NCBI GenBank assembly: GCA_933228895.1
Contig: OW121849.1
Location: forward strand, 42,688,354 to 42,752,353
DNA length: 64,000 bases
Direction of reading: 5' to 3'
From: Platycnemis pennipes
Lineage: Eukaryota; Arthropoda; Insecta; Odonata; Platycnemididae
The position numbers and the translations under genes are program-made. Within the stretch, counting starts at the first letter, position 1; each line of letters starts with the position of its first letter. The notes beneath the pieces were generated by a model, which did not search any database, was not told the DNA's origin, and worked only from the letters and a program-made list of their open reading frames with translations. Shown here piece after piece: positions 59,501-64,000 of this stretch.

Positions 59501-59695
59501 ACACCGGCCAATACAAGTTCACTTCACAGGGGAAATGTTCATTTCCTGGTTTCCACCTTACTCACATATATTTCTATGGTAGGTATTGCAGATCTAAACG
59601 ATACAGTATTGTGTATCTTCACCAAGCAGTTTCTTAATTGCTCTTTGAGTTCATTCATTCTCTTCTGAACCTCTTCAACTTGAGACTCAAGTGAC
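50596..59695 (-). CDS. CFAP206: CFAP206, cilia- and flagella-associated protein, C-terminal seven exons (partial)
   Basis: Minus-strand exons in order: 59695-59566, 55412-55308, 55212-55048, 52926-52778, 51634-51542, 51454-51328 and 50823-50596 (stop). All introns are GT-AG and every junction keeps phase, giving about 330 residues. The protein reads VEEVQKRMNELKEQL (coiled coil), PHFIDLYYVWTEFQNEICV, then the conserved core LNGFCIWCLVHGDGALIPGD and LGLCQYNEFYYSVS, YIQEACLVLKKKPELANLL, ADTAIQTELH, YSWNEWEYRRKALQL and FGLRGKKH with MINLTRPVDE at the end. This order matches animal CFAP206, where the family is about 620 residues long, so roughly the first 290 residues are missing here. CFAP206 docks radial spoke 2 and the dynein-c region on axonemes; in insects it would serve sperm flagella or sensory cilia. 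The introns are large (4.2 and 2.1 kb) and hold transposons. It converges on the SWIB gene. Confidence 0.9.
52440..52760 (+). mobile_element. Possible LINE tail relic in a CFAP206 intron
   Basis: The + strand gives KVFEIWVWERVQKVP, then KANVEILSI, and a GRWDE-FEEIGK ending. This fits loosely the FEMWVWRRMERV...NDEVL...REVWR tail of the family at 3985-4415. Similarity is weak and broken by stops, so this is a tentative call. Confidence 0.4.
53340..53425. mobile_element. Diverged half-copy of the foldback element at 14125-14351
   Basis: CAAACACTAAATTTGCAAAC, then CATTTGTGTTTGTACCATG, follows the order and spacing of CGAACACACCAAATTTACG, ACCACTCGTGTTTGCACCACG in the right arm at 14270-14315. 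Only one arm is recognisable. Confidence 0.5.
53648..54240 (-). mobile_element. LINE endonuclease-RT tail, antisense, degraded
   Basis: This closely resembles 1-430 at the nucleotide level (ACGAGGCCTGCCTTTTCCA, CTTGACAATTGTCTTCATC, AGGCCATCGTGTCTTA, TCTTTTTAGGGTTTTCAG). On the minus strand it encodes a broken KTLKKRW...IRHDGLMKTIVKGKV-type tail. Its 3' end is complete here, with TTCATCATCATCGG at 53655, unlike the copy cut by the left edge. It sits in the 2.1-kb intron of CFAP206, in the same orientation as the gene. Confidence 0.85.
54880..54898. repeat. (TC)n microsatellite
   Basis: A short uninterrupted TC dinucleotide run lies within a CFAP206 intron. Confidence 0.8.
55862..56059. mobile_element. 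MITE of the 'TTACACGRTA' group in a CFAP206 intron
   Basis: ACCGCTTTACACGGTAAAAT at the left end and, inverted, AATTGTATCGTGTAAAGTAG at the right end form imperfect terminal repeats. A third internal copy, GCCGCTTTACACGGTACAAT, starts at about 55991. Blocks GAACAGGTTCTATTTTA and CATTCGCACAAGCATTC are shared with 41493-41700. Confidence 0.75.
56070..57040. other. Intronic sequence of CFAP206, nothing recognised
   Basis: This AT-rich stretch lies inside the 4.2-kb CFAP206 intron. I see no exon with matching splice phase and no repeat family. Confidence 0.35.
57045..57300 (+). mobile_element. 5S rRNA-derived SINE (SINE3-like) or 5S pseudogene
   Basis: The block CACATTGAATCACCGGTTCC, TGTCAGATCACTGAAGTGAA, GCAGTGTTGGGCCAGGACAG and GGATGGGCCTCCTCCATACC follows a 5S rRNA in order: the CTGAATACATCGGTTC region, the GTCCGATCACCGAAGTTAAGC internal control region, GTCGGGC and GGATGGGTGACC. 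Differences at many positions rule out a working 5S gene. A non-5S body follows (GTTAAATGTGGGTTGGC, CAGAATTCTGGACTTAGG, CTCCTGGCAACCCCTCC), which favours a 5S-headed SINE over a plain pseudogene. It is intronic to CFAP206, on the opposite strand. Confidence 0.75.
57310..59560. other. CFAP206 intron, repetitive but unassigned
   Basis: Parts read like decayed repeats with recurrent words: CTGCCCTACACTCACTAGTC, CTACACCCTACACTCTCATT, and at 58860-59160 the repeated CCATCCCCCTATGCTACAAG / CATTCCCCTAACCTATGAGG with GGGCACAA. No coding exon is found. The frame at 58209-58412(+) lacks a domain. Confidence 0.35.
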
Positions 59696-59699
59696 CTGT

Positions 59700-60640
59700 T
59701 TAGGGTAAGAAAATTTGAAATTTTAGTAAAAAGAACTATTTCCAGATGAAATGAACAGTGCATACTCCGATAAGAATTATCAACCTTTTTAATTTTCAAT
59801 ATCAATAAATTTGAACCATAAAGGAACTATGAATTGACTGCAATAAACCTTATCAGAGTCATTCAATGCTGAGCACAACAGTTCAAGAACTCCACTGAGG
59901 AAAAATTATGCACCTAAACTAGAACTCATCTCAGAGTCCTTTGATACCCCTTCAAATGCTTTAGCAGTGATCAAGGCATAATCCCCTGTGATTTTTTTTA
60001 AGCTTTAAAGTAATAATATATTTTATAAACAGCTGAGTATACAATACTAAAAGGCTGTAGTAATTTTGTATGCAGTGCCACAATCTATGAGTTCGAAGCT
60101 AGGTAATTTTACACTAATACTTAATGTTCGCTTATAAAAAATTTAATGGAACACAAACTGGCTGAGTTAATCTACACCAAAGAAAAGGAGAAATCTTCAA
60201 AGTACCATAGTAGCTTTACTGGTTTATGCAATCTGCACAAAATCAAGGGATCTGGGTTAAGTAATGGGGCCCAATTACTGATCTTCATGACACCCATGCT
60301 TGTGTTGTTTATTGTGCTTAGGAGAGTAAAAATGTATCTGCAATTCTTTAAATTGTGTTCAATGCTTCAAATTAATAATCTCAATTGGCACAGCCTAATA
60401 TCACGACTGTTCAGCAATTTGCTTCTAAACAGGTTTGCATTATTGCTAATGAAAGTGTAAAAGAAGGATTCATGATGCTCCTAGGTTTATGTATATGATT
60501 TTTCCTCTGTGGAATTCTTGCCAAAGCCAATAGTTAAAATCAATGCACCTATGAATTCTCAAAAACAAGCAGACATTCTTCTGGCTAGTTATTAAGAAAT
60601 ATCTCTAATGGTTTAATAAGGATCCATTTAGCCAAAGTTG
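59700..60640. other. Upstream part of CFAP206, no further exon recognised
   Basis: The missing N-terminal CFAP206 exons were searched for by eye on the minus strand and none was convincing. The + strand frame at 60146-60460 has no domain. Confidence 0.3.
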
Positions 60641-60654
60641 GGAGTTACTTGAAG

Positions 60655-60935
60655 TGGTAGCTATAATAGTGGTGTACCATACAGAGGGCACAGGTTCGAA
60701 GTGGCAGAGATATTTTATCGGTATATTGTCTCTGCCGGTGTGCGATGTAGAGAGCACTTCAAGTTCAGTATTTTTTCTGTCCGATGGGACATTAATGGAC
60801 CTCTTGGTGCCTTACATTAAGAGTATGCTACTAACAACTCTGGGTTTCTCTCTTCCTATCCACCACTCCTAAATTGCACAAATGACCCTAGATGTCTGTC
60901 ACCAACCCCAAGTAACTACAAATTTATGATAAAGT
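60655..60935 (+). mobile_element. tRNA-headed SINE, family B, diverged
   Basis: ATAATAGTGGTGTACCATAC (A-box region) and GGCACAGGTTCGAAGTGGCA (decayed B box) are followed by CAGAGATATTTTATCGG, GAGAGCACTTCAAGTTCAGT, GATGGGACATTAATGGACC, CTTGGTGCC and CACCAACCCCAAGTAACTAC. The blocks are in the same order as at 37300-37620 and inverted at 5376-5595. Confidence 0.8.
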
Positions 60936-60939
60936 ATTC

Positions 60940-62050
60940 AATTAAACATATCGCTGCTATTTTCAAATGCTGCGCAGAGTGAGGAGCTGTAATTAATTGC
61001 AATTATTATGATTCTTTATTCTCATTTTGTATTATATGTTTTTATCCCCTTTTCCATTTCACTAGATTCCAACGCTTCCTATCACCACTCTTTCGTCAGC
61101 ATTCTCAACCTGCTACCATTGGCACTCTCCATACAGAATCCAACCCCATATCTTCATCTTGCAAACTCTTGCACTGTTCCTTCCATGATTTTCCCAATAC
61201 CCAGCAACCATGTCCATCCCTTTCCTCTCCCCTTCTGTGATTCCACCTTAGGTTTACAATAAGATGGTATAGTCACATTCATTTGTTTTCACTGCCATCT
61301 AATCTTGTTTACCTTGTTTAGCCAGTAGGGGTACAAAAATAAAATACAACCCTGATAATATCAACACCTTTTTGTTTCTTTAATTCTTTCAAATATAGAT
61401 AGTGAAAGATGCCATGAAAGTATAAAAGAACAGTATAAAGTGCCCATAAAAATTCATTCTAAAAACACAAAATAAAAAATGATTTTTGTACGAAAATTTA
61501 GAAAACTAATGTGACACTTTGAAGGGGTTAGTGAGGAAATGATATTTATACAGCAGTAGGCATTTATGCTCCATTATAATAATATCAAGAATTGTTTTTT
61601 GTAATACATGGTCTGGGAACCATCAGTATAATTTAAGTTCATGTGAACATTATAGCGTCCAGCCAACTACCTCACATTTGTTATTTCTTCATCTAATTAT
61701 TTTCCATCCAGGTGAGTCATTTGTAATCCCTATCCCTTGTCTATATATACCCAAAACACTCTCCCACCTACATCTCCACCAACACTTCACATCAAGGCTT
61801 CCAACATCCCATTGCCTTGTTAAATCCAACTATTTTTCTTTCTATGAATTTTCCCATAAAAAATTGTTTATTCTTTACACTCATCCTCTCCAAGGGTGTA
61901 TCATTATTTATCAAACCATTCACTAGTATCACAATAAAATATATCCATCATCTCCAAATGACAAGCATAAGCTGATGCGCATCACTGAAATGCAGTCATA
62001 CTCAATGAAATGCAGTTAATGTGGAATTTTTCCATTTTATAGCATAAGAA
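60940..62050. other. AT-rich sequence without a recognised gene
   Basis: Pyrimidine-rich frames at 61008-61262 and 61678-61926(+) show no domain. They may be worn antisense LINE or chance frames. Confidence 0.3.
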
Positions 62051-62593
62051 GGAGAGATTGGTCCCATGTAGCACAGACGGTTGGGCCAACGTTGGGGAAC
62101 GGTTAGGTGCAATGGTTGGCCAACTGTTATTTATGTCCGTTTTGCCAACTGTTCCCCAACCGTTGGGCCAACTGTTCCCCAACCGTTCCCCAACCATTAG
62201 CCCAACTGTTCCACAACGGAACAAAATTGAAAAAAAGGGAAATGATCTAGGTTCTCGCTCGATGACTTGTTGTACTTCACATACTACAGATACACCTAAC
62301 TAACAACCTACACTTCACTCATGTGTATGTGTAAGTCAGGGCGACCTGACACATCTTCCAATTACAGGCATTCGACTGGGATGCCACATATATACAGCTG
62401 CTGGTTGGCATTAAGTCGTTTGTGATTATTAACTTTACTAAAAGGGCGACACGGATAATTTGCGCCATAAAAAAATTTCCCTAATAACCATTTTCTGGTA
62501 AAAAATGAGCATGACCATTGTAAATATACATAACTGATATTCTTTTCACTCCAGGAGAGATAAATAAGTTTCCTCAATAATGCTGAGAACATG

Positions 62594-62830
62594 TTTCCCG
62601 GCGAGGGCACCAGTATTTTCTCCAAGTCCGATACCATCTACGAGGGACTGAGAAAAATCATCCGTGGACCAATGTTCAATCACTTTTAAAGATCGTAAAT
62701 CGTGTTTAAAACCACATTTCAGATGTACTTTCACTCTCACCGATCCTCCTGGCCTTAGATTTTTCCGGCGAGCGCACCCGTATTTTTTCTAAGTCCAATA
62801 CCCTCTACGAGGGACTGAGAAAAAGCATCC
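62594..62830. repeat. Direct duplication of a 70-bp block inside the transposon
   Basis: Copies at 62594-62663 and 62761-62830 share GGCGAG, CACC/CCCG, TATTTTYTCYAAGTCCRATA, CTACGAGGGACTGAGAAAA and CATCC, with about nine differences. On the minus strand both encode FSQSLV(D/E)GIGL..NTGALAGK in a frame that stays open across the block, which hints at a former coding repeat. Confidence 0.85.
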
Positions 62831-62839
62831 ATTCATGGA

Positions 62840-63017
62840 TATCCATTTGAATGGATATGAGATGAATATGACATTTGAATCCATATCAGATGAATAAAAA
62901 TTAAATTTTCAGATTTAGGAGATGTCTAAGATATTTTCCAAACATCTTGTAAACATTTAAGATATTTAAGACATTGAAGATATGCTGTAGATATCTAGTA
63001 GATATTTTGTGCTATGT
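62840..63017. mobile_element. Solo right end of a second, related element
   Basis: TAGATATTTTGTGCTATGTG, then GG (63000-63018), has the terminal word TGTGCTATGTGGG, differing at two positions from TGTGCTACATGGG that ends the enclosing transposon. Its subterminal region is built from AAGATATTT/AGATATC words (62926-63005) instead of GTTGGGCCAAC. No matching left end was found. Confidence 0.5.
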
Positions 63018-63344
63018 GGGTACTAATGATGACAGTGATAAACACAATGTATATACATTAGCACAGTACGTTCGTTGAATGGAATACTCCCTCGTTAGGT
63101 CAACGAGGAAGGAAAGCTATGCAACGGATGCGTAAAAATCCAATAATATAGGATGGATGAAGAGAAACGTGCAAATAGGTGCATAAAAAAATTAGTACTT
63201 AAAGGGTCATTAGTCAGAGTTGTTCCTTACGGATTCACTACATCTCGGCTAAAACTCTTGGATAACAAACGCCATGTAGGTGAGAGTGTGCTAAGTGAGA
63301 TAATATCCATCTTGGCTGCACTGTAATCAGGCAGTCCCCTTACA

Positions 63345-63500
63345 CCATCTCCCAACGTTGGCCCAACGGATCATAAATTACCGTGCGATTGGCACCGTTA
63401 CCCAACGTTGGCCCAACGATTCATAAATAACCGTGCAAATGGCACCGTTTCCCAACGTTGGCCCAACGGACGTAAAGTAACCAAACCGTTCCCCAACGTT
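63345..63500. repeat. Three-unit 50-bp tandem array in the right subterminal region
   Basis: Units start at 63351, 63401 and 63451. Each begins CCCAACGTTGGCCCAACG; the first two continue CATAAATWACCGTGC and TGGCACCGTT. A fourth, shorter partial unit at 63492 merges into the terminal inverted repeat. Confidence 0.9.
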
Positions 63501-64000
63501 GGCCCAACCGTCTGTGCTACATGGGGTATTCCACAGAAAATATATATATGACACAGGAACTATGTACATGATTCAGCCCCTGGGTCATTCACAGGTACAG
63601 TGTGCCTGAAGATGATCTAGGGGCCAAAAGAGGTAGTAGGTACCTGCCCAGTAAATAATAATTTTTTTTGGATCGTTAATTACAATTGACCTTGTCAGTT
63701 ATCCAAACACAAAGAACATGCGTGAAATTACATCACATGAATATAGAGTACAAATACTGAAATTCAGGATACAGCTAAATACCATTTTAATGATTTTATC
63801 ATAATCATTAATAATAATCCGTGGAATAAACTAATGTTCCTTGTTGTTTCACAATTGAAATGTAGATTCAGTTGGCATGGTTTTCTAAGTCTTTGGTTAA
63901 TTTTAAATGACCGTGGTCAAATCTATCATAATGTAATTTCTTCTTTAACTAACAATTTGTTATTCCTTTGTCCTTACCATCTTTTTTTCAGTCCCTTCCT

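Larger units (their letters stand above)
62065..63526. mobile_element. DNA transposon with perfect 42-bp terminal inverted repeats and GTTGGGCCAAC-type subterminal arrays
   Basis: The left end starts CCCATGTAGCACAGACGG and runs TTGGGCCAACGTTGGGGAAC. The right end (63485-63526) is its exact reverse complement over 42 bp. Inside the left end, at 62110-62215, CCAACTGTTCCCCAACCGTT words repeat in the other orientation. Inside the right end, CCCAACGTTGGCCCAACG occurs at 63351, 63401 and 63451 with a strict 50-bp period, then once more in the terminus. The interior of about 1.1 kb has only short frames (62362-62740 on the minus strand), so it is non-autonomous or decayed. Flanks give TTGGT before and GTATT after, leaving a 2-3 bp target duplication unresolved. 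I cannot place the superfamily. Confidence 0.85.

Noticed and set aside
62362..62740. Transposase of the 62-63.5 kb element
   Set aside because: The minus-strand frames are short and show no DDE signature or DNA-binding domain, so I only note a possible coding remnant.
62110..63500. CRISPR-like array of regularly spaced repeats
   Set aside because: Three 50-bp units with similar 'spacers' inside a eukaryotic transposon end are a subterminal tandem repeat, not a CRISPR array.

Overview
This is a 64 kb piece of animal nuclear DNA, almost certainly from an insect or close arthropod with a large, repeat-rich, AT-rich genome. The evidence is spliceosomal genes with GT-AG introns and a dense layer of decayed arthropod-type transposable elements: LINE reverse transcriptases, a Penelope-like element, a hAT relic, tRNA- and 5S-headed SINEs and palindromic MITEs. 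There is no prokaryotic gene organisation, CRISPR array or rRNA operon. I cannot name the species from the sequence alone.

Only two host protein genes can be built with confidence, and both lie in the right-hand part. The first, at 47151-49328 on the + strand, is a complete seven-exon gene. It encodes a 281-residue SWIB-domain protein with an N-terminal DEK-C-like helical domain, a long acidic/lysine/glycine-rich linker and a C-terminal SWIB fold. This is the architecture of the UAF30/Spp27 family of chromatin and transcription factors. The second, at 50596-59695 on the - strand, is the C-terminal half of CFAP206, a radial-spoke/axoneme protein. Seven exons are found and all their splice phases agree; the N-terminal exons lie beyond 59.7 kb or outside the window. 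The two genes converge tail to tail, with about 220 bp between the likely poly(A) signal of the SWIB gene and the CFAP206 stop codon.

Left part (1-47 kb): I find no intact host gene. It is a graveyard of mobile elements. LINE tails of at least two or three families lie at 1-700(-), 3985-4415(+), 6045-7517(+), 15398-16010(-) and 43257-44585(+). A Penelope-like element with recognisable RT and GIY-YIG remnants at 8890-10555 is interrupted by a palindromic MITE. A hAT (DUF4371-type) transposase fragment lies at 25950-26549(-). At least four tRNA-headed SINE families and several foldback elements are also present. Four GC-rich islands (about 0.85-1.3, 4.65-5.2, 16.5-17.8 and 44.95-45.5 kb) stand out from the AT-rich background and may be promoters or first exons of genes I cannot see.

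Right part (56-64 kb): the introns and upstream flank of CFAP206 hold a 5S rRNA-derived SINE (57.05-57.3 kb), another tRNA-type SINE and a 1.46 kb transposon (62065-63526). That transposon has perfect 42-bp terminal inverted repeats and subterminal arrays of a GTTGGCCCAAC-type motif. It is the best candidate here for a little-described mobile element. It also contains a solo end of a second element with nearly the same terminal 13-mer but a different subterminal motif.
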